Source: Sphingomonas hylomeconis (GTDB lineage: Bacteria; Pseudomonadota; Alphaproteobacteria; Sphingomonadales; Sphingomonadaceae). Taken from it: a DNA stretch of 64,000 bases. The stretch spans positions 62,001 to 126,000 of the forward strand of contig NZ_JANQBK010000003.1 in the NCBI RefSeq assembly GCF_025370105.1, read 5' to 3'. The translations under genes were made by a program, and so were the position numbers. Below are positions 26,507-34,846 of the stretch, piece by piece. Numbering within the stretch: the first letter of the stretch is position 1; every line of letters begins with the position of its first letter. The notes under the pieces were generated by a model that saw only the letters and a list, made by a program, of their open reading frames with translations, had not been told where the DNA came from and did no database searches.

Positions 26507-26666
26507 CCCCCTCCCGCTTGCGAGTTTGAGGTCGATCATGCCCCCGGCATGATCTGAACGACGCGGGGCGTCGTTCACCTCAAACTGGGTTAGGGGAGGG
26601 CGTGTCGTCACGTGGCGGACTCCATGGTGACAGGCCCTCCCCCAGCCCCTCCCGCAAGCGGGAGGG
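26507..26666. repeat. REPIN-like palindromic doublet, copy A2, interrupted
   Basis: Same unit as at 10.56 kb. The right hairpin (CCCCTCCCGC-AAGC-GGGAGGGG, about 26646-26666) is intact. The left hairpin starts normally (CCCTCCCGCTTGCG) but is broken by a 64-bp palindromic insert at 26523-26586 and resumes as GGTTAGGGGAGGG. Confidence 0.85.
26523..26586. repeat. Three-stem cloverleaf palindrome nested in repeat A2
   Basis: Outer stem AGTTTGAGGT/ACCTCAAACT (10 bp, perfect) encloses two perfect 9-bp hairpins: GATCATGCC-CCC-GGCATGATC (26534-26554) and GAACGACGC-GGG-GCGTCGTTC (26556-26576), with only 1-nt linkers. In the hisGD transcript this would fold as a three-way junction just before the hisD start. 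Confidence 0.9.
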
Positions 26667-27315
26667 GAGAAGAGACGGCGCGGCGGAACGCCTCGACCAA
26701 TGGGACGATCTCCGCGCGCGTCTTGAACGCGGCACGGTTGACGATCAGGCGCGAGGTGACCTCGGCGATCACCTCGACCTCGACCAGCCCATTCTCCTTG
26801 AGCGTCCGGCCCGACGAGACCAGATCGACGATGCGCGGGGCGAGGCCCAGCAGCGGCGCCAGCTCCATCGCGCCGTTCAGCTTGACGCATTCCGCCTGCA
26901 CGCCGCGCGCCTCGAAATGCGCCGCCGTGACGTGCGGATATTTGGTGGCGATGCGGACATGGCTCCAGCCACGCGGATCGTCATGCGCGGCGAGCGCGGC
27001 GGGCTCGGCGACCGAGATGCGGCAATGGCCGATGCCGAGATCGACCGGCGCATAGAGCTCGGAATAATCGAATTCGGCGAGCACGTCCGATCCGACGATG
27101 CCGAGCTGTGCGGCACCGTGCGCCACGAAGGTGGCGACATCGAACGCGCGGACGCGGATCAGGTCGATGCCGGGCTGGTTGGTGGCGAAGCGCAGCGCGC
27201 GGCTGTTCTCGTCGCTGAACGCCGCTTCGGGCTCGATTCCGGCGCGGCGGAGCAGCGGCACGGCCTCGTCGAGGATGCGGCCCTTGGGGATGGCGATGAT
27301 GAGCGGCTGAGGCAT
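26608..27315 (-). CDS. hisG: ATP phosphoribosyltransferase (short form)
   Basis: 235 residues; first enzyme of histidine synthesis (ATP + PRPP). Motifs: [13 protein letters not shown], the GSDVLAE segment and the PRPP loop [15 protein letters not shown]. Short-form HisG normally needs HisZ and ends near the ...VEAFRRA segment. Here about 22 extra residues (from [14 protein letters not shown]) are encoded by the palindromic repeat A2, so the C-terminus is repeat-derived. ATG 27315 faces the divergent DUF2332 gene. Confidence 0.94.
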   Translation of the reverse strand: MPQPLIIAIPKGRILDEAVPLLRRAGIEPEAAFSDENSRALRFATNQPGIDLIRVRAFDVATFVAHGAAQLGIVGSDVLAEFDYSELYAPVDLGIGHCRISVAEPAALAAHDDPRGWSHVRIATKYPHVTAAHFEARGVQAECVKLNGAMELAPLLGLAPRIVDLVSSGRTLKENGLVEVEVIAEVTSRLIVNRAAFKTRAEIVPLVEAFRRAVSSPLPLAGGAGGGPVTMESAT

Positions 27316-27373
27316 GGCTCGGGCTTTACGAGGGGGTGGGGCAGGGAGCAACACTGCCGTGAAGGAGTGGCTG

Positions 27374-28471
27374 ATGGCGAACGGAGACAACGTGCGGGAG
27401 GCGTTCCTGATCCAGGAACATTATTGTCGGGCGATGGACGCACCAATCTATGCGCGGATCTGCGCCGCGGTGGCGGACGGATTGAGCCGCGACAGCGCGG
27501 TCGGCGCGCGCGTGCTCGACTGGGCGGGCGAGCCGACGCGCGATGCCTTGCCGCTGCGCTTCATGGGCGGGCTGCATGCGCTGGTGATCGCCGGGCAGGA
27601 CGAGGAACTGGCATCGGTGTTCGACGGGCGCGTCGCGGACGACGCCGCGATCGTGGCGATCCTTGAGCAGGTGCTGGCGCGGCACGAGGCGGCGCTGATG
27701 CCGTGGCTGGGCGGGCCGCCGCAGACCAACGAGCCGGGGCGGTCGGCGGCGCTGATGACCGGGCTGCTGGAGATCGCGCGGCGGCACGGGCCACGACTCG
27801 AGCTGCTGGAGATCGGCTCGAGCGCGGGGCTCAACCTGCTGATCGATCGCTATCGCTTCGATCTCGGCGGGACCTGGGTCGGGCCGGCCGACTCACCGGT
27901 AACGATCGTGCCGGACTGGACCGGCGATGCGCCCGCGCCGGTACCGATCGAAATCGTTTCCACGCGCGGCTGCGATGTCGCGACGATGGATGCGACCGAT
28001 CCGCCGGTCGAGGCGCGTTTGGCCGCCTATGTCTGGGCCGAAAAGCCCGAACGTCTCGCCCGGTTGCGTACCGCGATCGCGATGCTGCGCGAGAAGGGCG
28101 TGGTGCTGGATCACGCCGATGCGGCGGACTGGATCGAGGCGCGGCTGGCCGAGCCGCAGGCGGCCGGCGTGACCCGCGTGCTGATCCATTCGGTGGTGTG
28201 GCAATATCTGCCCGAGCCGGTGGCCGAGCGGATCCGCGTGGCGATGGCGGCGGCCGGCGCGCGCGCGACGCCCGAGCGGCCGCTCGGCTGGGTGGCGATG
28301 GAGCCGGATCGCTCGCTCGCCCACCAGGTGATCCGCGTGCGCAGCTGGCCGGGGGCGGGCGACTGGCAGGTACTGGCGAGCGCGCATGCGCATGCGGCGT
28401 GGATTCGCTACGGCGCGGTGGAGGCAGGCGCGGGGATCGCGCTGCCGGCTGGCGCGAAGGTTACGGTGTAG
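27374..28471 (+). CDS. DUF2332 family protein
   Basis: About 365 residues. The body matches DUF2332, a family with a methyltransferase-like core: [19 protein letters not shown] is a glycine-rich SAM-binding-type motif, followed by DLGGTWVGP. Function is unknown. ATG 27374 is chosen over an upstream in-frame ATG because GAAGGAG lies 6-7 bp ahead. Monocistronic, divergent from hisG. Confidence 0.8.
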   Translation: MANGDNVREAFLIQEHYCRAMDAPIYARICAAVADGLSRDSAVGARVLDWAGEPTRDALPLRFMGGLHALVIAGQDEELASVFDGRVADDAAIVAILEQVLARHEAALMPWLGGPPQTNEPGRSAALMTGLLEIARRHGPRLELLEIGSSAGLNLLIDRYRFDLGGTWVGPADSPVTIVPDWTGDAPAPVPIEIVSTRGCDVATMDATDPPVEARLAAYVWAEKPERLARLRTAIAMLREKGVVLDHADAADWIEARLAEPQAAGVTRVLIHSVVWQYLPEPVAERIRVAMAAAGARATPERPLGWVAMEPDRSLAHQVIRVRSWPGAGDWQVLASAHAHAAWIRYGAVEAGAGIALPAGAKVTV

Positions 28472-28473
28472 AT

Positions 28474-28617
28474 CCTCGCCGGAACGGGGAGGGGACCATG
28501 CGCGTCCTTCACGCGCATGGTGGAGGGGGTGGGGGGGGCCCCCGAACGGGGGGGGTGCCGGCCCCCCCCCCCCCCCCTCCGTCAGCTTTCGGCTGCCACC
28601 TCCCCGTGCCGGGGAGG
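28474..28617. repeat. Palindromic doublet family B, copy 1, with a C16 tract
   Basis: Outer hairpins at about 28474-28492 and 28599-28617 (CCTCCCCG-TGC-CGGGGAGG). An inner 10-bp hairpin CCATGCGCGT/ACGCGCATGG lies at 28496-28520. A stretch of G8, C5, G7 and C16 (28562-28577) fills the rest. It separates the convergent DUF2332 and hydrolase genes. Confidence 0.8.
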
Positions 28618-28618
28618 A

Positions 28619-29503
28619 TTATGCGAGCCAGCTTCGGATCGTATGCACCACGGCCTCGGGCGCTTCCCAGGGGACGAAGTGGCCGGCATCGACGTGCACG
28701 ACCGTCAGATCCGGCACCAGTTGATCGAGCCCCTCCAGCTGGCTCGGCAGCAGTGCCTTGTCCTGCATGCCCCAGATCACCAGCGTCGGCTGGGTGATCG
28801 GCGGGAAGGGCGCGTCGAGGAAGGCGGGGCGCTCGGGCGTCTCGTCCATGCCGGGGACGACGATCTGGCTCGCGCGGTACCAGTTGAGCATCGCGGTCAT
28901 TGCGCCGGGCTGGCTCCATTGATCCAGATAGACCGGCTTCTCGGCCTCGATCCTGGCGAAATCGGTATGCTTCAGGAAGCTGCCGTCGAAAAAGGCGCTG
29001 AGCCCGATACTGTCGACATGCCGTTCCAGGCCGGGGTTGCGGAAGGCGGTGATATATTGGCTCGCCTCGCGCTGGGCCATGTCGTCGAACAAGGTCTTCT
29101 GGAAGACGAAGGGGTGCGGCGCGTTGAGGATGATCAGCCGGGCGACGCGGTCCGGGCGGGTCAGCGCCGCCATCCAGGCGATCGCGCCGCCCCAATCATG
29201 GCCGACGAGCGTGAAGCGGTCGATCTTGAAGTGATCGGCGAGCGCGATCAGATCGGCGACGATCTTGTCGGGCGCGTACTCGCCGACCTCGGCGGGCTTG
29301 GACGAGCGGGCATAGCCGCGCTGGTCGGGGGCGAGGACGTAATGCGTCTTGGCCAGTTCGGGGATGATGTGGCGCCAGGTGCGGTGCGATTCGGGGAAGC
29401 CGTGGAGCAGGATGATCGCCGGATTGGCGGGGTCGCCTTCCACCGCGACGTCGAGCGTGACGCCGGTGGGCAAGTCGATACGCTGTAGATCGAAGTCGGT
29501 CAT
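28619..29503 (-). CDS. Alpha/beta-fold hydrolase (epoxide hydrolase-like)
   Basis: 294 residues. The oxyanion-hole motif LLHGFPESHRTWRH (HGxP, residues 33-46) and nucleophile elbow VGHDWGGAIAW (Asp nucleophile in GHDWGG) are those of epoxide hydrolases and haloalkane/haloacetate dehalogenases rather than Ser esterases. The catalytic His fits DAGHFVPWEAPE near the C-terminus. ATG 29503 is preceded by GGGAGGGGAGAAGAC, whose GGGAGGGG is the end of palindromic repeat A3. Substrate unknown. Confidence 0.9.
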   Translation of the reverse strand: MTDFDLQRIDLPTGVTLDVAVEGDPANPAIILLHGFPESHRTWRHIIPELAKTHYVLAPDQRGYARSSKPAEVGEYAPDKIVADLIALADHFKIDRFTLVGHDWGGAIAWMAALTRPDRVARLIILNAPHPFVFQKTLFDDMAQREASQYITAFRNPGLERHVDSIGLSAFFDGSFLKHTDFARIEAEKPVYLDQWSQPGAMTAMLNWYRASQIVVPGMDETPERPAFLDAPFPPITQPTLVIWGMQDKALLPSQLEGLDQLVPDLTVVHVDAGHFVPWEAPEAVVHTIRSWLA

Positions 29504-29510
29504 GTCTTCT

Positions 29511-29646
29511 CCCCTCCCGCTTGCGGGAGGGGCAGGGGGAGGGCCTGACCAGTCACGCGCGGTACCTGTGGACATGCCCTCCCCTAACCCCTCCCGCAAG
29601 CGGGAGGGGGATAGAATCATGTCCCTCCCGCAAGCGGGAGGGGGAT
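29511..29646. repeat. REPIN-like palindromic doublet, copy A3, plus a third unit
   Basis: A full doublet (29511-29547 and 29573-29610, hairpins CCCTCCCGC-TTGC/AAGC-GGGAGGG) is followed by an extra single hairpin unit at 29623-29646 that ends 2 bp before the pirin stop codon. The left end supplies the hydrolase ribosome binding site. Confidence 0.9.
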
Positions 29647-29647
29647 T

Positions 29648-30550
29648 TTATGGATAACTGACCGTCAGTGGGATTTCCGGAATCGGGATCCATTCCTGGT
29701 CGTCGCCCGGCACCTTGGGGAACGCGCCGGCCTTCCACGCGCGCTTCGCCTCGTTGATGCGCTCGCGGCTCGAGCTGACGAAATTCCACCAGACGTGGCG
29801 CGGCGTCGCGAACGCCTCGCCGCCGCACAGCATCACGCGCGCGCCGGTGGCGGATTTTAGCGATGTCGAGATGCCGGGCTTGAGCACGTAGAGCACCATC
29901 GGCTCGAGCGTCATGCCGTCGAGCGTCGCTTCGCCCATCGAGAGGTACAGCGCGCGCTCGTCCGCGCCGGCGTCGATCGGCACTTGGCCGCCGGCGTCGA
30001 GCACGATATCGGCATAGATCGTGCTGGCATAGGTGGTGGTCGGGGCGGACACGCCCCACAGATCGCCCATGATCACGCGGGCGCGGGCGTTGCTGGTCTC
30101 GACCGTCGGCAGGGCGGCCTTTTCGACATGCTCGAACGCCGGATCCATCTCCTCGTCCTTCTCGGGCAGCGCGATCCAGGTCTGGATGCCCGACAGTGCG
30201 GGGCCGGCGGCGCGCTCCGACAGCGGCGAGCGTTCGGAATGGACGATGCCGTGCCCGGCGGTCATCAGATTGACCGCGCCGGGCGCGATCGTCGCGTTAG
30301 TGCCGAGCGAATCGCGGTGATCGAGCCCGCCGGCATAAAGATAGGTGACGGTGGCGAGATTGATGTGCGGGTGCGGGCGCACGTCCACGCCGTTGCCGAT
30401 GGCAAGCTGCGCCGGGCCCATCTGATCGAAGAACAGGAACGGGCCGACCATCGTGCGCTGCTTGTTGGGCAGCGTGCGGTGCACCTTGAAGCCGCCGAGA
30501 TCGTGGCTGACGGGCAGGATCGTCTGCAGGATCAGATCGTCATTGGTCAT
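29648..30550 (-). CDS. Pirin family protein
   Basis: 300 residues, bicupin. RPHPHINLATVTYLYAGGLDHRDSLG carries the metal-binding histidines, and MTAGHGIVHSE is the conserved second His/Glu motif of the pirin N-terminal cupin. Bacterial pirins are iron proteins, some with quercetinase activity, others regulatory. ATG 30550 overlaps the end of the Nudix gene by 11 bp. Confidence 0.9.
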   Translation of the reverse strand: MTNDDLILQTILPVSHDLGGFKVHRTLPNKQRTMVGPFLFFDQMGPAQLAIGNGVDVRPHPHINLATVTYLYAGGLDHRDSLGTNATIAPGAVNLMTAGHGIVHSERSPLSERAAGPALSGIQTWIALPEKDEEMDPAFEHVEKAALPTVETSNARARVIMGDLWGVSAPTTTYASTIYADIVLDAGGQVPIDAGADERALYLSMGEATLDGMTLEPMVLYVLKPGISTSLKSATGARVMLCGGEAFATPRHVWWNFVSSSRERINEAKRAWKAGAFPKVPGDDQEWIPIPEIPLTVSYP

Positions 30551-30977
30551 CGGTGGCCTCCAGCAGGGCGAGCAGATCGTGGGGGAAGATCGGTTCGGCA
30601 TGGCCGGCGAGCTCGGCGCGCTCGAACCAGCGCCAGCCGCGCATCACGCGGCGTTCGAGCGCGGTATGGCCGGTCGTGTCGATCTCCGCGGCATCGGTGG
30701 TCACGCGGAAATAGCGTTCGTCGGCGGTCACCTCGACGCCTTCGATGGTCAGGAAATCGGCACTGCGCTGCGCGACCTGCGGGCCCGGATCGAGCGCCAG
30801 CCCGGTTTCCTCGATCAGCTCGCGCGCGGCGGCCTGTTCATAGCTCTCGCCCGGATCGACCGCGCCGCCCGGCGTGCACCAGAAAGGCGGGCGATCGTCG
30901 GGATCGAAGCGGAACAGCAGCACCCGGCCGGCCGGATCGGTGAGCAGGATGCGCGCGGCGGGGCGGGGACGCCTCAT
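30540..30977 (-). CDS. Nudix hydrolase
   Basis: 145 residues with a full Nudix box (GGAVDPGESYEQAAARELIEE followed by TGL, matching GX5EX7REUXEEXGU) from residue 37. Such enzymes hydrolyse nucleoside diphosphates linked to another group. A tryptophan-rich tail (RGWRWFE) is common in MutT/NUDT-like members. Overlaps the pirin gene start. Confidence 0.9.
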   Translation of the reverse strand: MRRPRPAARILLTDPAGRVLLFRFDPDDRPPFWCTPGGAVDPGESYEQAAARELIEETGLALDPGPQVAQRSADFLTIEGVEVTADERYFRVTTDAAEIDTTGHTALERRVMRGWRWFERAELAGHAEPIFPHDLLALLEATDDQ

Positions 30978-31002
30978 TGAGCTGCTCCCGCCCTTGCCGC
31001 TT

Positions 31003-31103
31003 CCCCGGCGAAGGCCGGGGCCCAGTCGCGATAGTCGTTGTAACGGTGCGCAGCACCCGCCAACTTCTGTCTCCCGACTGGGCCCCGGCGTCCGCCGGGG
31101 TGG
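31003..31103. repeat. Palindromic doublet family C, intergenic copy
   Basis: Arms at 31003-31028 and 31075-31103 (CCCCGGCG...CCCAGTCG and complement) flank a centre that shares GCGCAGC with the copy in thiL. It lies between the GST and Nudix genes, both on the minus strand, and could act as a processing or termination hairpin. Confidence 0.88.
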
Positions 31104-31125
31104 TAGTAGCGAGGGGTCGAGGCAA

Positions 31126-31833
31126 TCACGCTGCGTCGAGCTCCGGATAGTGGCGGAAGATGCCGTCGGTGTTGAACGGCAACCGCCGCTCGCTCCGCAG
31201 ATAGGCCCGCACGCCGGGCAATGCCGCGACCTGATCGCGGATCCGGATCACACCGGGATAGTCGCCCTGCAGCGCGGCCATGCGCTGCGGGAACATGTAG
31301 CGCAGCCCTTCGACGACCTGGAACAGCGAGGTGTCGCCATAGCTCCAGCGCTCGCCGGTCAGCCAGTCGCCGGGCGCGTCGTTCACGCTCGCCTCGAAAT
31401 GCGCGAGGAATTTGGGCAGGCGCTCGGCGCGGAACTGCCTGGCGGCGCGCGCCGCCTCGGGCTTCTGTTCCTCGTAATAGGCCATCATCTCGACCGGGTG
31501 GTGGATGTTGTGCACCTCCGCCACGAGATCGGCGATGGTCAGCTGCAGCTGATTGAGCCACAGCCAGCCGGCCGGATCGGCGGGGGCCAAGCGGTGGCGC
31601 TCGCCGAGATAGAGCAGGATATTGGCGACCTGTGCGATCACCAGACCGTCGGCATCGAGATAGGGCGGGGCGAACGGGCCGCGCGCGCCGCGGCGTTCGA
31701 GATCGGCCAGCAGGCCTTCTTCGCCTGCGACGCGCGCGCGATCGTTATAGGCGATCCCCGCCGCCTCGAGCGCCAGGCGGACGAATTCGCCGCGGCCCTG
31801 GATGCCGGGCCAGTACCAGAGATCATAGGCCAT
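31126..31833 (-). CDS. Glutathione S-transferase family protein
   Basis: 235 residues. The thioredoxin-like N-terminal domain begins YDLWYWPGIQGRGEFVRLALEAAG, then a helical C-terminal domain with WSYGDTSLFQVVEG (the GST N-capping region). It resembles sigma/mu-like GSTs in bacteria, with the active-site Tyr at the N-terminus. ATG 31833 lies 1 bp after the bolA stop. Confidence 0.88.
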   Translation of the reverse strand: MAYDLWYWPGIQGRGEFVRLALEAAGIAYNDRARVAGEEGLLADLERRGARGPFAPPYLDADGLVIAQVANILLYLGERHRLAPADPAGWLWLNQLQLTIADLVAEVHNIHHPVEMMAYYEEQKPEAARAARQFRAERLPKFLAHFEASVNDAPGDWLTGERWSYGDTSLFQVVEGLRYMFPQRMAALQGDYPGVIRIRDQVAALPGVRAYLRSERRLPFNTDGIFRHYPELDAA

Positions 31834-31834
31834 G

Positions 31835-32131
31835 TTATTCCCCCGGCGCGCGGGCGCGGATGGCGAGCGCGTGGATCCGGTCCCGGAGCAGATCGGCCAG
31901 CGCCTGGTTGACCATCCGCTGCCGCTGGACGCGCGAGACGCCGGCAAAGGCGGCGCTTTCGATCGTGACCGAGAAATGCGATTCGCCGGTGCCGTCGTCG
32001 CCCATATGGCCCGAATGCTGCGCGCTATCGTTGCTGACCGCGAGATGCGTCGGGGCGAGCGCCACAGTCAGGCGCGCGGTGATCTGATCCGCGATAGATG
32101 TGTTGGGCGGTGTGGTGGCGAGGTCTGTCAT
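31835..32131 (-). CDS. BolA/IbaG family protein
   Basis: 98 residues with ITARLTVALAPTHLAVSNDSAQHSGH and FAGVSRVQRQRMVNQALADLL, the class II KH-like BolA fold. H39 and H42 are the usual cluster ligands for [2Fe-2S] complexes with monothiol glutaredoxins. Divergent from a J-domain gene, a typical sphingomonad arrangement. Confidence 0.92.
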   Translation of the reverse strand: MTDLATTPPNTSIADQITARLTVALAPTHLAVSNDSAQHSGHMGDDGTGESHFSVTIESAAFAGVSRVQRQRMVNQALADLLRDRIHALAIRARAPGE

Positions 32132-32170
32132 CCGCCCTATATAAGCCCCTTTTGGCATTCGGGGAGCCGC

Positions 32171-32776
32171 GTGACACGCGAGACGGAAAAGAAGCCCGGG
32201 GCACGATTCCACGGGCGGATCGAGAGCGACGGGCGGTTGTGCTCCGAGCCGGGCTGTGCCGAGCCGGGCGAATTCCGCGCGCCGCTGCTCGACGGCATGG
32301 GCGGCGGGCACGAAGGGCCGCGGCCGTATCGCTGGCTGTGCCTCGATCATGTCCGCGCGTTCAACGCCGGCTATAATTTCTTCAGCGGGATGAGCGCGGA
32401 CGAGATCCACGACGCGCAGCGCCCGTTTGCCGGCTGGGAACGCGAGACGCGGGCGTTCACCGGCACGGGCGGGGCGGATCGCCCGCCGAAATGGGCCGAC
32501 TTCGCCGATCCGCTGGACGCGATCGGCGCGCGCTTCCAGCGCAAGGCGGAGGCGGCGCGGCAGGATGGGCGGCCGCTGTCCGAGGTCGACCGGCGCTCGC
32601 TCAAGGTCCTCGGGCTGGCGACGGACGTCGACCGGCGCGGCCTGCGCGCGCGCTATGCCGAACTGGTGCGCAAGTTTCATCCCGATCGCAACGGCGGCGA
32701 CCGCAGCCATGAGAAGGCGCTGCAGGAGGTGATCGCGGCGTACACGCAGCTGAAGAGCGCGGTGGCGTTCGCGTGA
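32171..32776 (+). CDS. J-domain (DnaJ-like) protein
   Basis: 201 residues. The C-terminal J domain has ...RARYAELVRKFHPDRNGGD with the HPD triad needed to stimulate DnaK ATPase. The N-terminal half has cysteines CSEPGC...WLCLDHV that could bind zinc. GTG 32171 is used because GGGGAG lies 5 bp upstream and homologous similarity begins there. No zinc-finger or CTD of full DnaJ, so it is a specialist co-chaperone. Confidence 0.87.
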   Translation: MTRETEKKPGARFHGRIESDGRLCSEPGCAEPGEFRAPLLDGMGGGHEGPRPYRWLCLDHVRAFNAGYNFFSGMSADEIHDAQRPFAGWERETRAFTGTGGADRPPKWADFADPLDAIGARFQRKAEAARQDGRPLSEVDRRSLKVLGLATDVDRRGLRARYAELVRKFHPDRNGGDRSHEKALQEVIAAYTQLKSAVAFA

Positions 32777-32781
32777 TGCTT

Positions 32782-32919
32782 CCTCCCCGGTACGGGGAGG
32801 TGGCGCGCGGTGCGCGACGGAAGGGGGTAGGCCGGCAACCGGGCGGTCGCGCTTGGGGATAGCCCCCTCCACCACCCGGCTGAAGAAGCCGGGCGGTCCC
32901 CCTCCCCGTTCCGGGGAGG
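32782..32919. repeat. Palindromic doublet family B, copy 2
   Basis: Outer hairpins at 32782-32800 and 32901-32919 (CCTCCCCG-GTA/TTC-CGGGGAGG) with an inner stem CCCGGCT/AGCCGGG at 32875-32893. Lies between the convergent J-domain and SRPBCC genes and just touches the latter's stop. Confidence 0.88.
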
Positions 32920-32921
32920 AG

Positions 32922-33377
32922 CTATTTCGCCTCGCGCTCGGCGATCTCGGCCAGCTGCTCGGCGCATTTGCCCCAGCCGTCGGTGAAGCCCATCTGTTCG
33001 TGCTGGTCGCGCGCCTCCGGCGTCCAGTGCCGGGCGCGGGCCGTGTAGCGGGTCTTGCCGTCCTCCTCGGCGAATTCCCACAGGCCGGTCATGAACGGGG
33101 TGCGCGGGATCCAGCCGGCGGCGAACGCATCGGTGGTGATGAAATGCTTCTCGTGCACCACCTCCAGAAACACGCCTTCGAGATCGTGCCTTTCCCCGTC
33201 CGGTCCGTGCATCACCATCGCCGAGCGGCCACCGGGGCGCCAATCCTGTTCGATGATCTCGGTCGTCCACGGCCTGGGGCACCACCATTCGGCCATGCGT
33301 TCGGTGGCGATCGCCCAGACCGCGGCGCGCGGCGCGTCGATCAGGCGGGTGATGGAAAGTTCGTACGTGTCGGTCAT
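32922..33377 (-). CDS. SRPBCC/AHSA1 domain protein
   Basis: 151 residues, begins SITRLIDAPRAAVWAIATERMAEWWCPRPW, the helix-grip fold of activator-of-Hsp90-like proteins, and ends WGKCAEQLAEIAE. These bind hydrophobic ligands. Last gene of a six-gene operon starting at 36.69 kb. Confidence 0.88.
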   Translation of the reverse strand: MTDTYELSITRLIDAPRAAVWAIATERMAEWWCPRPWTTEIIEQDWRPGGRSAMVMHGPDGERHDLEGVFLEVVHEKHFITTDAFAAGWIPRTPFMTGLWEFAEEDGKTRYTARARHWTPEARDQHEQMGFTDGWGKCAEQLAEIAEREAK

Positions 33378-33389
33378 GGCAGGCTCCTG

Positions 33390-34052
33390 TCAGTCGCGGT
33401 CGGGGGCGCCGAGCGGGAAAAGGGCGCGGTAGGGGCGGGCTTCGTCGACCGCGCGGGCGACCGACGGGCGCGCCAGCAGCCGGGCGCGATAGGCGCGGAG
33501 ATGGGCATGGGCGGGATCGATCGCATGCACCCAATCGGCATAGAATAACGCCGGCGCGGCGGCGCAGTCGGCGAGGCTGAAATCGCCAGCCGCCCAGGTG
33601 CAGCCGGCGAGCTGCGGGTCGAGCCAGGCATAGGCCCTGTCGAGCGCGGCCCTGGCCTCTGCCACCTCGATCACGTCGCGCCGTTCGGGCGGGCGCAGCG
33701 CATCGTTCACCACGCGCTGCATCTGGCCCATGACGTGATTGTCGAACAGGCGATCGAGCAGGCGGACCCGCAGCGCCGCGTCCGGATCGGCGGGGATGAA
33801 GCGCACGGCGCCGGGATGGCGTTGCTGCAGATGCTCGATGATGATCGAGGATTCGAGCACCGGCCGTGCATCGTCGAGCAGCACGGGGAACTTGCCGAGC
33901 GGCCAGGCGGCGGCGAGCGCGGCGCCGTTCTCCGTCTGGTCGGGGCCGATCTGGCGATAGGCGAACGGCGTGTCGTTCTCGTACAGCGCGATCAGCACCT
34001 TCCAGCAATAGGACGAGAGCGGGTGGGCAAAGAGCTCGAGTGCCACATTCAC
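33390..34052 (-). CDS. Glutathione S-transferase family protein
   Basis: 220 residues: LELFAHPLSSYCWKVLIALYEN (thioredoxin fold with an SxxC-like active site SSYC), LESSIIIEHL (gamma-glutamyl site) and GDFSLADCAAAP in the C-terminal domain. GTG 34052 overlaps the VOC gene stop (GTGA). Confidence 0.88.
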   Translation of the reverse strand: MNVALELFAHPLSSYCWKVLIALYENDTPFAYRQIGPDQTENGAALAAAWPLGKFPVLLDDARPVLESSIIIEHLQQRHPGAVRFIPADPDAALRVRLLDRLFDNHVMGQMQRVVNDALRPPERRDVIEVAEARAALDRAYAWLDPQLAGCTWAAGDFSLADCAAAPALFYADWVHAIDPAHAHLRAYRARLLARPSVARAVDEARPYRALFPLGAPDRD

Positions 34053-34834
34053 GCGGCAGCGCCCCCGGCCGTCGCGACCACGCCGAACATCGTGCCGTGC
34101 GGATCGCTGGCGACGATGATGCGGTCGCCCCCGGGCACGTCCATCGGCCCGGCATGGACCGTGCCGCCGCGCGTCCTCACCGTCTCGGCCGCCACGTCGA
34201 TATCGGGCGTGCGGAAATAGAATTGCCAGGCCGGCGGGGGGCCGGGCGGCGCCGTCATCGTCGCGCCGATCGTCTCGTCGCCGACCGCGACGAAGATGTA
34301 ATCGCCCATCTCCCCCATCGGCATCTTGTCGGGATAGGTCCAGCCGAACACCTGCGCATAGAAAGCATTGGCGCCGGCCTGATCGGGCGTCATCAGCTCG
34401 TTCCAGTTGCACTTGCCCATCCCGGTGGGCGCATATGCCGTGCTGTCCTCGTCGCTCGCGCCGCGCATGACATAGAATGGAATGCCCTGCGGATCGGCGA
34501 CCAGCGCCATCCGGCCGACGCCGGCCATGTCGATCGCCGGCATGCGCACGCTGCCGCCCGCCGCCACGATCCCGGCGACGCTCGCATCGACATCGTCGAC
34601 GCCGATATAGAAGAGCCAGCCCGGCGTGGCGCCGCCGCCCTGCATCTCGGGCGTCAGCGCCATCAGTCCGCCGGCGAAATCGCCCGCGCCGGCATGGATC
34701 ATGCGGTAATCCATGCCGCCGGGCTCGGCATCGTGGATCGTCCAGCCGATCACCTGTTCGTAAAACGCCTTCGACGCATCGGCATCGGACGAGAGCAGTT
34801 CGTACCAGATCGGGGTGCCATGGGGATTGGTCAT
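34049..34834 (-). CDS. VOC family protein with two glyoxalase-like domains
   Basis: 261 residues made of two vicinal-oxygen-chelate modules: PIWYELLSSDADASKAFYEQVIGW and CNWNELMTPDQAGANAFYAQVFGW each begin one. The family includes glyoxalases, dioxygenases and resistance proteins; catalytic metal ligands are not certain here. Middle of the operon. Confidence 0.88.
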   Translation of the reverse strand: MTNPHGTPIWYELLSSDADASKAFYEQVIGWTIHDAEPGGMDYRMIHAGAGDFAGGLMALTPEMQGGGATPGWLFYIGVDDVDASVAGIVAAGGSVRMPAIDMAGVGRMALVADPQGIPFYVMRGASDEDSTAYAPTGMGKCNWNELMTPDQAGANAFYAQVFGWTYPDKMPMGEMGDYIFVAVGDETIGATMTAPPGPPPAWQFYFRTPDIDVAAETVRTRGGTVHAGPMDVPGGDRIIVASDPHGTMFGVVATAGGAAA

Positions 34835-34846
34835 CGCGGGCGTCTC

